This document shows, piece by piece, positions 23,944 to 35,923 of a stretch of DNA of 64,000 nt; position 1 is the first letter of the stretch, and every line of letters begins with the position of its first letter. The notes beneath the pieces were generated by a model that worked only from the letters and a program-made list of their open reading frames with translations, was not told the DNA's origin and did no database searches. Location: positions 62,001 through 126,000 of the forward strand of contig JAIXMG010000018.1 of NCBI GenBank assembly GCA_025201345.1. The letters run 5' to 3'. Position numbers and translations under genes: made by a program. The DNA comes from Thamnidium elegans. Taxonomy: Eukaryota > Mucoromycota > Mucoromycetes > Mucorales > Mucoraceae.

Positions 23944-26900
23944 ATGACAGACATTGAAAGACAAACACAATTTGAAAAGATAAAACATTTATCTCAATCA
24001 CTTTTATCACATTCGACACAAGTGACCAGAGGTACCAGTAAACCCATCGCCAGTTTACTCCACACCTTACATACGGACCTAAAGACCTTACGGGATCCCG
24101 AACTTGTAATGTCAAAAGTCAACATTGATCTTTTACTCTTACCTCTCATCACACTCTATAAAGCCATGACCACACAGAAAAAGCAAGGATATGAAATTAT
24201 TATTGAACCCTGGTTACAAGTTATGCATTTCTTATTATCAAACACGTTGATCAAACTATGGATGCCTGCCAAATTCACCCTCGAATTATTCTCGTTATTT
24301 TCAAACTTGGTCAGTCAAAGAACTTCTGATGAAATCAAATATTTGGCTGTACTTTGTTTATCTTGTACGTTACCTGCCAAATATAAAGAAGGTCGATATA
24401 ATTCATTTAACCAATCTATTTATTTCACCTTGTCAAAATGGTTTCAAACCGATGATTTTTTACCGATGGCATCGCTAGGTATTATGGCATTGCTTTTGAT
24501 GATTGAACAAGCACAAGATATTAAGCTACGACTGGAATCATTACGTGTACTATCTCAATTATTGTTTGACAACATCCACGATGCGGATTTACTATCTGTA
24601 TTCTTTCCTGGTGTCGTTTCCAAATTATGTAAAACTCTTTCTCAAAGACCGAAAGAAAACCATCAAATAATGTGTTCTACTTTAAAAGTATTATCTGAAT
24701 TAATTGAAACTGTCATGTCGGATCAAGACAACTCTACACTTGTGGCGATTGATTCATTTGAAGCTGCTTTATCTCAAACTCAAGAGGCCACTCAAGACGT
24801 ACCTCAACCTAATGATCCAAAGAAGCGAGATAAATCATGGTATACTAAATCGAAACAAAACCTATCAAACGTCATGTCTCAAATTTTAAAGATTCGATTG
24901 TATCCTGATTGGAGGACCAGACAAGCATTTGTAGAATTTGCATTTACTTTACTCTTTAATTGTGCACGCACGTTAGATAACTGTATTCAACCACTGATAG
25001 AGATGATGGTATTACATATGGATGACTCGTATACAGAGGTATCGAATACGTGTAAATTACGTATGCAACTCTTATCTACCAACTCATCATTTGAAGACAC
25101 CATTGTACCCATCCTAAAGCAAGAACTGTACGAATGGATCATGAAGTTTCCCAAATATATGATATCGCGAGACGAGACCGAAAAGACCAATGCAATTTCA
25201 CTCATCACGGGCTACATACTTTTACTAGCTGATCAATCCTCAACCGTCTTATCTCTTGTTCTTGATCGAGCCTCAGATGGTTGGATGACTGCTTTAGAGA
25301 TCGATAAAGATAGTTTAAGTATACTTGAACAGAAAGAATCTCAACAATTTATTGAATTAGAATCCCAAAAAGCAACACCTGTGTATCCCAAAATTCGATT
25401 TAAACATTTAGTTACGGATTTAACAACAACAAAGTTAACTCGATTATTAAACGTGCTTGGAAAGTATTGTGATTTAAAAAATTGGATATATCATTTTATG
25501 AGGTACTTGTCATCAGATAGTAACGTATCAAATGATCCACAGGCTGCATATATTGTTCACTCTTTACTATCAGGCGCATTTACGCTAAATACAGATGACT
25601 GGATAAATAATTCTGAAGATCTAGACCATCTTAAGTCAAAACTAAAAGTAATCACACTTGATGTATTAAATGATACCATGGATTTACTTACCAGAGCAAC
25701 TGTTAACAATTCAAATTCAACCACAATCACCACATCAATATCATCATCATCATCATCATCATCATCACCATCATTTCAATTAGACGAAGAAAGTGGTTAT
25801 GTATTAATGGTTTGTTTTGGATTACAGCTCATTGGATTAACCTCAAATATCTTAAACCAACAAGACTTACAAGACCAATTGATTACAATGCTTTATCCAT
25901 TATTAGCACATTTAGGTTCGTGCAACCTTTATATCCATACATATGCACTTATCACACTGGACTCGATTGCATTAGTATGTGGACTCAATAGCGCCAAAGA
26001 TTTAGCGATTCAAAATATTGATTATATTATTAACATGATCTCACAGCATATTTCCATCTTGAGCGACAATCCTCGTGTACCACTTGTATTAAAAGCATTA
26101 ATTCATGTGGGTGGGTACGCTAGTATCGGTTATTTAGATGATTCCGTGTTAGAAATATACGACGCATTAGAAAGGTATCATTCAAATGACTGGTTATGTA
26201 TACAATTATGTAGTGTATTATTTGAAATCATTCAAACCATGGAAAAAATCTTGCCAGAGTCAACTGAAAATAATGTACCGGAATTAATTGAACCAGAACA
26301 AGGTGTCTCCTTGGAAATTAAATCGTTTATACGACAAGAGGGTGATGGTGTTGATAAAGAGTATGCTTCCATGGAAGAAATCGGAAAATATTTTTTACAA
26401 AGACAAGCAGCAGGAAAGCATGACGAAATGACGATAGAGCAAAGTATTTTAGATCAAAGTGATTTACCAATAGATTTACCCACAGATACAAATAAAGCAG
26501 AAAAAGAGTCAGAACCAATACCACTAACAAAAGAAGAATTGATGGTAAAAGAAATCATGGATAGATCCAGTCATTTCTTAACAGCTTCTTCACCTCAACT
26601 TCGATCTCAAATGCTTATTTTACTTACATCTGGCGTTTCCATTCTATCAAACCACCCAGCAGAGCTAAACCAATTAATTCATAGTATTTGGATACCAATC
26701 CTAAACAGATTAAAAGATTCTCAAAACTATGTTGTACTTCATGCAGCTCATCTAATTGAAAGGTTGTCTAGTGTCTCTACTGATTTTTTATCTCGCAAGT
26801 TTATAGATGATCTTTGGCCACAATTCAAACTACTTTTAAGAAAAGCAACAGTTGCAGCCAAAAACAACACTTTATCAGATTATTCGATTTATTCGTTATA

Positions 26901-27243
26901 CCATCGTACGCTATTATGTTTATTTAAGACTTTAACTCAGATTATTTATCATGTACCTATCAATCAACCAATGGTAAAAGAAATTCTGGAAGAAATCAAA
27001 TATTATTATAAAAACGATCGAGTTCATGTACAGCTATCAAATGTCTGTCAACAATTATTTGATGCGTTATCGACTCAACAACCAGATACAGTTTGGTTTT
27101 ATCAAACTTGTTCTGATACTTGTAAGCTGGTTTGTCCTTCCCCGTTACTAGATCCTTTTATAATACCTCAATGGCTGCAGGTACCAACCAAAAAATCAAC
27201 AGAAAAAGTATCTAGCGAAAAATGGGATATTATAATTAAGTAA
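23944..27243 (+). CDS. TTI1: TEL2-interacting protein 1 (TTI1), single exon
   Basis: A HEAT-repeat subunit of the TTT (Tel2-Tti1-Tti2) complex, which with Hsp90 folds and stabilises PIKK kinases such as TOR, ATM and ATR. The protein is 1099 residues without introns, close to the size of animal TTI1. Helical repeats run along the whole length. The strongest family signature is near the C-terminus (residues about 875-965): a LILLTSGVSIL helix, then the LIHSIWIPILNRLKD and VVLHAAHLIERLS pair, then FIDDLWPQFKLLLRK. A Ser run coded by TCA repeats sits near 25737-25766. The absence of introns contrasts with its intron-dense neighbours. Confidence 0.85.
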   Translation: MTDIERQTQFEKIKHLSQSLLSHSTQVTRGTSKPIASLLHTLHTDLKTLRDPELVMSKVNIDLLLLPLITLYKAMTTQKKQGYEIIIEPWLQVMHFLLSNTLIKLWMPAKFTLELFSLFSNLVSQRTSDEIKYLAVLCLSCTLPAKYKEGRYNSFNQSIYFTLSKWFQTDDFLPMASLGIMALLLMIEQAQDIKLRLESLRVLSQLLFDNIHDADLLSVFFPGVVSKLCKTLSQRPKENHQIMCSTLKVLSELIETVMSDQDNSTLVAIDSFEAALSQTQEATQDVPQPNDPKKRDKSWYTKSKQNLSNVMSQILKIRLYPDWRTRQAFVEFAFTLLFNCARTLDNCIQPLIEMMVLHMDDSYTEVSNTCKLRMQLLSTNSSFEDTIVPILKQELYEWIMKFPKYMISRDETEKTNAISLITGYILLLADQSSTVLSLVLDRASDGWMTALEIDKDSLSILEQKESQQFIELESQKATPVYPKIRFKHLVTDLTTTKLTRLLNVLGKYCDLKNWIYHFMRYLSSDSNVSNDPQAAYIVHSLLSGAFTLNTDDWINNSEDLDHLKSKLKVITLDVLNDTMDLLTRATVNNSNSTTITTSISSSSSSSSSPSFQLDEESGYVLMVCFGLQLIGLTSNILNQQDLQDQLITMLYPLLAHLGSCNLYIHTYALITLDSIALVCGLNSAKDLAIQNIDYIINMISQHISILSDNPRVPLVLKALIHVGGYASIGYLDDSVLEIYDALERYHSNDWLCIQLCSVLFEIIQTMEKILPESTENNVPELIEPEQGVSLEIKSFIRQEGDGVDKEYASMEEIGKYFLQRQAAGKHDEMTIEQSILDQSDLPIDLPTDTNKAEKESEPIPLTKEELMVKEIMDRSSHFLTASSPQLRSQMLILLTSGVSILSNHPAELNQLIHSIWIPILNRLKDSQNYVVLHAAHLIERLSSVSTDFLSRKFIDDLWPQFKLLLRKATVAAKNNTLSDYSIYSLYHRTLLCLFKTLTQIIYHVPINQPMVKEILEEIKYYYKNDRVHVQLSNVCQQLFDALSTQQPDTVWFYQTCSDTCKLVCPSPLLDPFIIPQWLQVPTKKSTEKVSSEKWDIIIK

Positions 27244-27387
27244 AAAACCCCCTTTTTTTTTGTTTCCAGTACTCGGAAAATAAGGCAAACAAAAAAAAAT
27301 CATATAAATATATTCCCTTTAATTTTTCTTCTTCCCCCTTTTTTTTTTTTTTACTACATCTTTTTTTTATATATAAACATATATACT

Positions 27388-27550
27388 ATGCCATTTTGTA
27401 AATGTGGTGAAATATGTCTTACAGATACTTGTATTAAATGTGGATTTAATTTTAAATGTAAGGAAAAAAGATATTTTAATTAAAGTCCAATTCCCCTGAT
27501 TTTTTTTTCTCTCCGAGTAGCAAGCCCTGCTGTTGATCGATGGCAATCTA

Positions 27551-27601
<51 letters not shown>

Positions 27602-28819
27602 ATAATTTCTATTGTTCACAGTACATTTAACCATAATAAACTTAGGTATATGGGGAGTGTAATGGGTTTAGACACGTTATCTTCACCAACCGAACAAGAA
27701 CCTATTTCCTACTCACCGTTCAAACACCGTACACCTATCCTAAAACGTATTTCTCAAACCTACAATAATCTCTTAGACAATAGAAGAGTAGCCCCTACTC
27801 AACCCAAAACCACACCTACCTTAATACCCTCTACCAGATTTTCATCTAATAGTTGTCAAGAATGTCACAAAAAGTTATCTGGCAAGACAGTTCGATTGCC
27901 CGATACAGAAACTAAGTACCATTGGAAGTGTTTAAAGTGTAAATCCTGTGATTTACCATTTGAAGAAACATCTTTTTTTATTGATGCCAAAAAGTTTGTA
28001 TTTCATCCTAGCGTGAGTAATCTATATATAAATAAATCGAAAGTTATTCCCTCACACACATTGTTTTAGTGTGCTCCGTCAACGGCAGTTACGCAAATAT
28101 GTTCTCGGTGTTCACAAACAATTCACGAAAGTTACATTGCATTAAATTCATCTGTATTACATCCAAGGGTAAATATAAACATATATATATATACGCACAC
28201 ATCAGAAAAAAAAAACTTACAACTGAACATTTTATATATATACATATAGTGTTTTAGATGTACATCATGCCAAAAGATACTTCACCCGAACTCAATCTAT
28301 ACTGAACAAGATGGAACCTTTTGTCAAACCTGTAGTAAGCACAAGGACATCTCAAAGCATATGAAAATTGTTCCACAAACCATTTCTCCCACCATTCCTT
28401 CCTCGGAAAAGCCGGTATCACCAACGCAAGGTTCCATTAAACCTTCTAGTTTAATGAGTTCGCGAGGTCGCCCATTACCTCGCTTTGGTGTTGTACGAGA
28501 TTGTCCTGGATGTAGCCAGCGCATTGTTTCTGTACACGAAGAAATTCCTGGTCCCAAAGCTGCAAGATGGCATAAAAAGTGTCTTTCATGTGATGGGTGT
28601 TCAAAAATATTAGATTCTGGAGCAACTGTGGTAGAAGATAACAAGACTGGAAATCTAAAACCATGGTGCACCACTTGTTTGGTAAGACACTCTTTTTTTA
28701 TGCACACACAAAAGTTTACTTATTACCTTCTTTTATATATACAGTTGACTAAAAAGAAAAAGTTTCCAAGTTCTTTATCTCAACGATGGAACTCAAATAC
28801 AGTGACTTCACGTGTATAA
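27388..28819 (+). CDS. Three-LIM-domain protein, 6 exons
   Basis: Exons: 27388-27457, 27521-27551, 27622-28012, 28070-28168, 28250-28681, 28745-28819. They total 1098 nt, or 365 residues. The N-terminus has a small Cys-pair motif (MPFCKCGEIC..CIKCG) common to a group of fungal LIM proteins. LIM1 spans exons 3-4 (CQEC..HWKCLKCKSC..HPSC). LIM2 spans exons 4-5 (CSRC..HPRCFRCTSC..CQTC). LIM3 is in exon 5 (CPGC..HKKCLSCDGC..CTTC). There is no kinase, RhoGAP or homeobox part, so it is probably an adaptor for cytoskeletal or signalling complexes. Exon 2 is only 31 nt. Intron 2 (27552-27621) contains a poly(A) run of about 46 nt. Confidence 0.85.
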
Positions 28820-29073
28820 AAAATAACTTTATAGGCTTAATTACGGAAAATAAATTTCAAATATGTCTTGTAGTAAAATGACGGAGGTCATCTTTATTAT
28901 TATGCATCTTTCTTTTCTTTAAAAAAGTAAGGGGTTCTCCTTTTTTTTTTTTTTTTTTTTTTTTATCAGCAACAAAAAAAGGCTCTCCTTTATCTTAAAA
29001 AGTAATAAAATAATCATTGTTTAAACCCTTTCTCTCTTTAATTTCTTTCCCATGTTTTTATTTTTTAATCTTT

Positions 29074-29938
29074 ATGAACCCTTTACCGCCTTCAACCATC
29101 TACTCTCCACCACCTTACACAAAACCTAATCAGCATTTACAAATAACTCAACTTGTCTCACCTAATAATCGACCTAAAAGAAGTCGTCACCGTCGTAAAT
29201 GTCATATATGCGGCCTCAGAACCTCTCCAATACATACCAGAGAGATTGGTCCCTACTTAATCCATCGTACACAACCTGATTTAGTTTATATTTGTCCTTG
29301 TCTAAATCGAGCACATCCTATTTGTCTTTTAAGATATGGCACGGATTACATATGCAACGTGTGTAACTATATTTACCAATCAAGATGGTACATTTACTTA
29401 TTCTCTCACCTGTTATGTTTCATGTGCCACATATTGAGTCTTGGGTCTGCGGTTGGACTTGTATTTGGGTTATCCCATCTCGGTCGAGTATTGGACGAGA
29501 TAGGTTTAGGGAATGAAATGGGTCCTAAATTAGATGGCGATGAAACATGGCAAGACCATGAGATGACTCAGATTGTACAATGGTTAAACATTGTTCATTT
29601 TACTACGGGGTTAGCAGGTGAGGCACTTTTGGGACTTGTTTATATTGTGGGTGTTGTGCTGGTGATTGGTCTTGATCGAACGTTAGTAATGGTTTCAAAT
29701 ATCCTGTATGTTCAATTAAATTATAAACAAAGTCCTAAATGGTTTAGTAAGGGGTGTATCTATATTTGTTTGTTTATGTTGGGGTTGGGGTTGGGAACTT
29801 ATCTATTGTTTTTCTCGTGGATTTGGGCAAGTGTCTTGCAACATGTAAGGAAAAAGGTGCTAAATGTCAAGATTAAAAATCAACATCTAAAATGTTGTGG
29901 AAAGTTGAGTGCTCCTCCTCCTCCTCCTCCTTCTCCTC

Positions 29939-29997
<59 letters not shown>

Positions 29998-30057
29998 CTT
30001 AACCTTGATCCTGATCCTAATCTTAATCCTAATCCTAATCCTGTTGATTCAGTATAA
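29074..30057 (+). CDS. RING-CH (MARCH)-like multi-pass membrane protein
   Basis: An intronless frame of 327 residues from the first in-frame ATG at 29074. After a Pro-rich N-terminus and a basic patch comes a Cys/His array (CHICGL ... YICPC ... HPIC ... CNVC), spaced like the C4HC3 RING-CH of membrane ubiquitin ligases. At least four hydrophobic helices follow, near residues 107-135, 165-205, 215-235 and 240-265. Most MARCH-type proteins have the zinc domain before the membrane segments, as here. The tail after about residue 280 is coded by pure trinucleotide runs (CCT, ACT, GCT), giving Pro, Thr and Ala blocks, then Asn-Pro/Asp-Pro dipeptides. Ubiquitin-ligase activity is an inference from the Cys pattern only. 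Confidence 0.6.
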
Positions 30058-30962
30058 AAATAAATTAAAAAATAAAAAAGTAGTATATCCAGCTAGACAG
30101 TTCGGTTCTTTTTGGACATATAATAGAAATTGATACAATAAGTCCCCCCCCCCTTTTTTTTTTTATCGCATGGCGTTTTCAATACACAGAGTACATTTTG
30201 TTACTTGTTGATTAAATACAAGTGTACTTGGAAAAAAATGAGATAAAAAAGTACAGCAGCGTATACGACATCAAAAAAAAAGGATTTTTTTTTTGTTAAA
30301 ACTATAATTGTACTACACTAAAATGTGCATGATTTTTGAATTGACGTCTTTACGCAATCATCCCCTCGTGATGTTCAGTGTATGTAATATTTTTAAAATA
30401 GTCATTTAGTTTAAATTATGCATTCTATCACAAGAATTGTATACCCTCACAGTACCTTCTAAAAAGACCTCTACTTTTTTGAATAAGAGCATACAATGCA
30501 ACGTTATAAATATTTTGACATTTTTTTTAACGCGTAAAATTCGAATAACGCAAAAGTTAATTATTTCTACCAAAAGCTTGAAATATACTATCAAATCGGA
30601 TTTTTATTATTCTTTAAATGGTATGATTTTATATAAAAGAAAAGTACCAGAAACTAACTTTTTTTTTTCCAATTATCAGATAACTTTTTATAATTCTTCG
30701 TGTCATTATATGTATACTTTTTTTTTCTTTCGAAAGAGCCTCTTTTCAATTGGTATTCTATCAGCCTAAATAAACTTTCTTCTCTCTCTCTCTATCTTTC
30801 TCTTTCTCTTCCTTTGATACATATCAGACTAATTTATGCATCACCAAGGAGATCTACACCATTCTATCACTAAAAGAAAATAAAAAAAAAGTCTTAAAAC
30901 AAAAACTTATTTGTCGGATGACAACCTCTTCCTTTCTTTACTTTTTTTTTTAAAAAAAAAAA
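30058..30962. other. Intergenic DNA before the homeobox gene
   Basis: AT-rich, with a C/T run (about 30144-30164), a CT-rich tract (30780-30815) and a T10/A11 palindrome directly before the homeobox ATG (about 30942-30962). The 110-codon frame at 30437-30769 has no family features. Confidence 0.55.
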
Positions 30963-31706
30963 ATGAACGATAGATCACACTCTCCGTCCGAATCCTGGAT
31001 GCCCAAAATAAAACGCAGACGCCGTTTTTCAACGGAAGAGACCAAGGTCCTTGAAAAAGAATACTTTAAAAACTCAAGCCCCAACCAGGAGAAAATTCAA
31101 GTGATCGCCAATAGGATTTCAACACCCCGTAAGATCGTTACCACTTGGTTTCAAAACAGAAGAGCCAAGAACAAAAGAAAAGAAAGAGCAAAAGAGCAAG
31201 TGATTAAATTGTATGATGATGATGAAGAGGAAAGGGATGAAACTGTATCGGAGACTAATGATCTATCAAACGAGTATCATTTACAGAGCGTCGAATTACA
31301 AAGTATGGAAGAGAATATGGATATGCCATTGTATACCGGTGCATTGAATGCTTCTCCTATAGAAAATTACTATCCCACAAGATCTCATTCTCAATTAGCA
31401 ATCGACACAAACCAGCCATACATCTTCACTACGCAACCAAACCAATACTTTACTCTACCTACCACCAACCAACAATACAATATAAATATATATAATAATA
31501 TGAATAACTATAATCACGCGCCAGACCACTACGACACGGGAATTTTACAAAACGATACTATCGATATAACATCACAGCAAATCTGGTGCAGCTACATCTA
31601 CCCACAATTAAACCGCTCATTTATAAACCCTACAATACCCGACCAACCTCAATTCTACATAAACCCAAACGATATATACTTGTCCCAACCCGATAAAGAC
31701 CATTAA
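30963..31706 (+). CDS. Homeodomain transcription factor, single exon
   Basis: A 247-residue protein. The homeodomain lies near residues 16-75: a basic N-terminal arm (KRRRRF), helices with the TWFQNRRAKNKRK recognition helix, and Trp-Phe-x-Asn-x-Arg intact. No TALE three-residue insertion is seen. The rest is an acidic patch (DDDEEERDE) and an Asn/Gln/Tyr-rich C-terminus, as in activation regions. The target is unknown. Its stop codon overlaps the stop of the convergent RRM gene. Confidence 0.9.
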   Translation: MNDRSHSPSESWMPKIKRRRRFSTEETKVLEKEYFKNSSPNQEKIQVIANRISTPRKIVTTWFQNRRAKNKRKERAKEQVIKLYDDDEEERDETVSETNDLSNEYHLQSVELQSMEENMDMPLYTGALNASPIENYYPTRSHSQLAIDTNQPYIFTTQPNQYFTLPTTNQQYNINIYNNMNNYNHAPDHYDTGILQNDTIDITSQQIWCSYIYPQLNRSFINPTIPDQPQFYINPNDIYLSQPDKDH

Positions 31707-32754
31707 CTCAATTGTTTTATTTTTTTCTTAAAATAAATGGAATTGTTTAAACAATTAGATTGTTCTATTCGATCTAATTTTGGTATATTTTCTAGTACAT
31801 GTCCATTTTCTTGTGCTGTAATTTTATATTCATTTTTTAGAACTTGTATTAATTTAGTGGGAATGGAGTCTTGAGTAGGTTGACGAGTTGGTTGAGATGG
31901 TGATAAGACAGGGCCGGTAAAATTAGTACAGGCCATATCTTGATGTGTCCAATAAGGCGTGTAATAATAATAAGGCTGATGATGTACATGAACAAAAGGT
32001 GTTACTAGTACATGAACAACTGATCCTACTTTCTTCAACGGTACAACATTTTGACCTTTCCGTATATAAAAATGATTATATAACGCAGAACAACTTAACA
32101 ACCCAACTTGATAATTATAATTATGTTCTAACCGAGATACTCTTGGTTCATGAAATCGTACAATCATAATGGGTGATTTCTTTTTGATTTCATCTTCAGT
32201 ATTCATTGAAACCAAAGCTTTAGCTGCTTCAATTGAACTACTATAACTAACGAACCCGAACCCAGCTGCACCTGTATTTGATTCCATCACTTTAGCACTA
32301 ATGATACGTCCAAACGGTTTAAATAAATTAAACAGGTCAGTGCTGGTTGAACCTGGTTGAATCCCTTTAACATACAAGTTACATAGGTCCATGGATGGTT
32401 TGATTTCAAAGCTAGGTTTTTTAAAATATGCTTCTTGGTGATCATATGGTGCATGGACATAATGATGAGAAGGACAATGATTCATAACAAAAATACTAAG
32501 TGAATAGTTTATAGAAGAAGAAGAAGAAGAAGAAGAAGAAGGAAGAGGCTTTAATAGGGGGGGGGGGTTTAGTAACATTTTATAAAATTAGAAACGATGT
32601 GCTACTTACTGTATTCTTAATATTTACTGTACTGGGCTGAAATTTTAAACTTGCTGGACGTTTATTTTTTAAGTCTGAAACTTTCATAGGTGATGAAGAA
32701 CAAACAACAGATCTAAAATGTATTTTTTTTTAAATTATTGTTTATACATATACT

Positions 32755-32786
<32 letters not shown>

Positions 32787-33413
32787 CTCTACATTTTAAT
32801 ATCACCAGGTAAAATAAATTGATTCATTACTTGTATAGCTTTTTTCCGATGATTAATAGAGTAATAATGTACCATCGCGGCTTGCGAAGGAGCTGTCAAC
32901 CTTTGACATTTATAAACCGGTCCAAATTTTCGAAATATATTATATACAACCTGTAAATCATATTCGATTGGAATTCCTTGTATATAACAAGTAGCAAAAT
33001 TCTTATTATAACGTAATAAAAACGTTTTAGAAAAATTATATCGGAATTGAATTCTATTGTCACTAAACATAGTAAATAACTTTTCGGCTACATACATAGA
33101 TTTAATCTTTTTTAATATATATGGTGAAATATGTGAGCCTACCTTGCTCTGTCGTGGGAAAAATAAGCTTCGCTATTATTTGAGATACTACTTCTGAGTC
33201 GAGATACTGAATTCTATTTATTTAAAAAAGGGATTTTTGTTTTGTTTTAGAAATGACATTTAGTATCATCTTTTTTAAAACAACATACTCAAATGGTTCA
33301 TAGTATCTAAATAACTTTTTGACTTCATCTAGTACGATACCATCATTTTTATTTAACTTTTTTACTCGTATTATTTGCCCACTAGTAGGGTTAGAATCCA
33401 ATATTCTTGTCAT
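31703..33413 (-). CDS. RNA-binding protein with three RRM-like domains (5' end uncertain)
   Basis: Supported exons: 31703-32548, 32610-32712, 32793-33087 and 33143-33206, all joined in frame. The first coding segment, near 33240-33413, starts MTRILDSNPTSG, but its donor is not clear. The last RRM is canonical, with RNP2 LYVKGI and RNP1 AGFGFVSY. The middle one (CYIQGI ... AAMVHYYS) is weaker, and the first (IIRVKKL ... FEYVVLKK) weaker still. Multi-RRM proteins of this layout include yeast Pes4/Mip6 and poly(A)-binding-like proteins. A Ser run is coded by (TTC/TCT)n. An alternative 5' end is an ATG at 33646 spliced to 33383 or so through a CTAAC..CTACTAG acceptor, which would also fit the frame. 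(TA)n fills the intron at 32758-32786. Confidence 0.65.
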
Positions 33414-33807
33414 TTGTAAAAAGTAGAAAATGAAAATGAAAATGAAAAGGAAAAAAAGAAAAATAGATCTTTACACTGTTATAAAATATTTCATTTTTGA
33501 TTATTGATCTCATACAATTCTTTATCCTACTAATCCGTTTTGTATTTCTACGCGTATCACGAGTTACTGTACTAGGAAGAGCTAAGATATATCCAACATT
33601 TTTGGATAATTTTACTCTCAATCGCTGCAAAAACTTGTTGGTTCATTTTTTTCTTATTACCAATGACATTTACTTCGTAAAAAGAGGACTAGTGACGTCT
33701 CAGTGTAATTGTCTATTAGAGCTCCGTTTCTCTTTGCGTTCCCGACTTCGCGTATAAACACTCTTTCTCTCTCTTTTTCTTGTCATCAAGAGAACCAATT
33801 GTTGAAT
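33414..33807. promoter_or_regulatory. Divergent gap between RRM gene and beta-adaptin gene
   Basis: Contains a GAAAAT/GAAAAG tandem tract (33424-33460). A minus-strand frame with possible first exon of the RRM gene lies at 33550-33646. Pyrimidine-rich DNA (33755-33785) lies just before the beta-adaptin ATG. Confidence 0.4.
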
Positions 33808-34746
33808 ATGTCATTAAGCAGACCCAAGTTCTTTACAACCAACAAAAGAGGTACATAAATATAACAAAAGAAAATAACAACTTAAATACAAGAAGCAACC
33901 CTTTTTTTTTTATCTATTTAAAATGATATAAAAAAAAAAAAAAAAAAGAAAAAGAAAAAGAAAAAGAATCTTATTAATTGTTACCATCTTTAGGCGAGAA
34001 CTATGAACTCAAATCTGAATTAAACAGTGAATACCGTCATCATCGTAAGGATGCAGTTAAGAAGGTTATTGCCAACATGACAGTAGGAAAGGATGTAAGT
34101 GGTTTATTCCCAGATGTACTCAAGAACATGCAAACAGAAGATCTCGAGTTGAAAAAATTAGTATACCTTTACCTTATGAATTATGCAAAGACTCAACCAG
34201 AGTTAGTTATTTTGGCTGTTAATACCTTTGTTAAAGTAAATCACTAGGAAAAAAAAAAAGAATATTTATAGAGTGAGGGAATATTAAACTATTATTATAG
34301 GATTCCGATGACCCAAATCCTTTGATCAGAGCTCTTGCTATTCGTACAATGGGTTGTTTAAGAGTAGATAAAATTATTGATTACCTTACCGAACCACTTC
34401 GTAAATGTCTCAAGGTAATAATAATAATAATAAAACTATATATATATTTATACGGCTAGTCTAAAAGAAAATGTGTGTATTAAATAGGATGAAAATCCAT
34501 ATGTCAGAAAAACTGCTGCTGTTTGTGTAGCTAAATTATATGACCTTAATCCCGAATTAGCCATGGAACAAGATTTTGTTAATTCTGTATTAGAAATGGT
34601 TGCTGATGTGAATCCTATGGTAGTTGCTAACGCTGTTATTGCTTTAACTGATATCAATGAAGCTACACCTGACAAAAACATTTTTGAAATTGATACCAAT
34701 ACATCAAACAAACTATTACATGCTCTTAACGAATGTACCGAGTAAG

Positions 34747-34785
<39 letters not shown>

Positions 34786-35885
34786 GTGAATATAGTGAAT
34801 ATAGTGTTTAAATTATATTATATAGGTGGGGTCAAATTGCTATTTTAACAGCAATTGGTGATTATAAAGTTTCAGGACCAAAAGAAGCAGAAAGTATTTG
34901 TGATAGAGTTATGCCTAGATTACAACACGCAAATGGTGCCGTGGTATTATCAGCAATCAAGGTAATAAGAAAAAAAAAAGTTATGATAAGAAATATTATA
35001 TATATCATATATAACATATATATATAATTTTAGGTTTTGATGATTAATATGAAGCATATTAAAGAAGAATCGTTTATTAAATCAATGTGTAGAAAGATGG
35101 CCCCTCCATTAGGTAAGTTACAAAAACCAATAAATAAAAAATTAAAAAGAAGAAATTCTTATATGTTTTAATATCATTATAGTTACATTACTTTCTAGTC
35201 CTCCCGAAGTTCAATATATTGCTTTGCGTAACATTAGTCTTATTCTTCAAAAACGTCCTGAAGTATTAAGTAATGAAATCCGTGTATTTTTTTGTAAATA
35301 TAATGACCCACCTTATGTTAAATTGGAAAAGCTTGAAATTATGATCAAGTTATGTAATGACAGAAATGTTGATCAGTTGTTAAGTGAATTAAAAGAGTAA
35401 GTCCTTTTTTTTTTCTATATAAAAGCAAACTAAAAAAGACTAAAAACAATTTTAATAGGTATGCAAATGAAGTAGATGTTGATTTTGTTCGTAAATCAGT
35501 TCATGCTATTGGTCGTTGTGCAATTAAAATTGATGAAGCTGCTGAGCGTTGCATTAATGTTTTACTCGATTTGATTAATACTGGTGTGAGTTATGTTGTG
35601 CAAGAAGCTATCGTTGTTATCAAGGTAACAGTATATATAAAAAATATATAAAATACGATTTCGTTAAATAACGTGAAAAAATAACAATAGGATATCTTCC
35701 GTAAATATCCACATAAATACGAAGGAATTATTCCCACTTTATGTGAAAATCTTGAAGCTTTGGATGAACCAGAAGCTAAGGGTTCCTTAATTTGGATTAT
35801 TGGCGAATACGCCGAGAGAATTGATAATGCAGATGACCTTATAAACATCTTTTTGGAGAACTTTAAAGAAGAGAATCCTCAGGTA

Positions 35886-35923
<38 letters not shown>

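Noticed and set aside
30437..30769. 110-codon frame upstream of the homeobox gene
   Set aside because: Phe/Lys/Ile-rich noise ending in T-runs; no family features.
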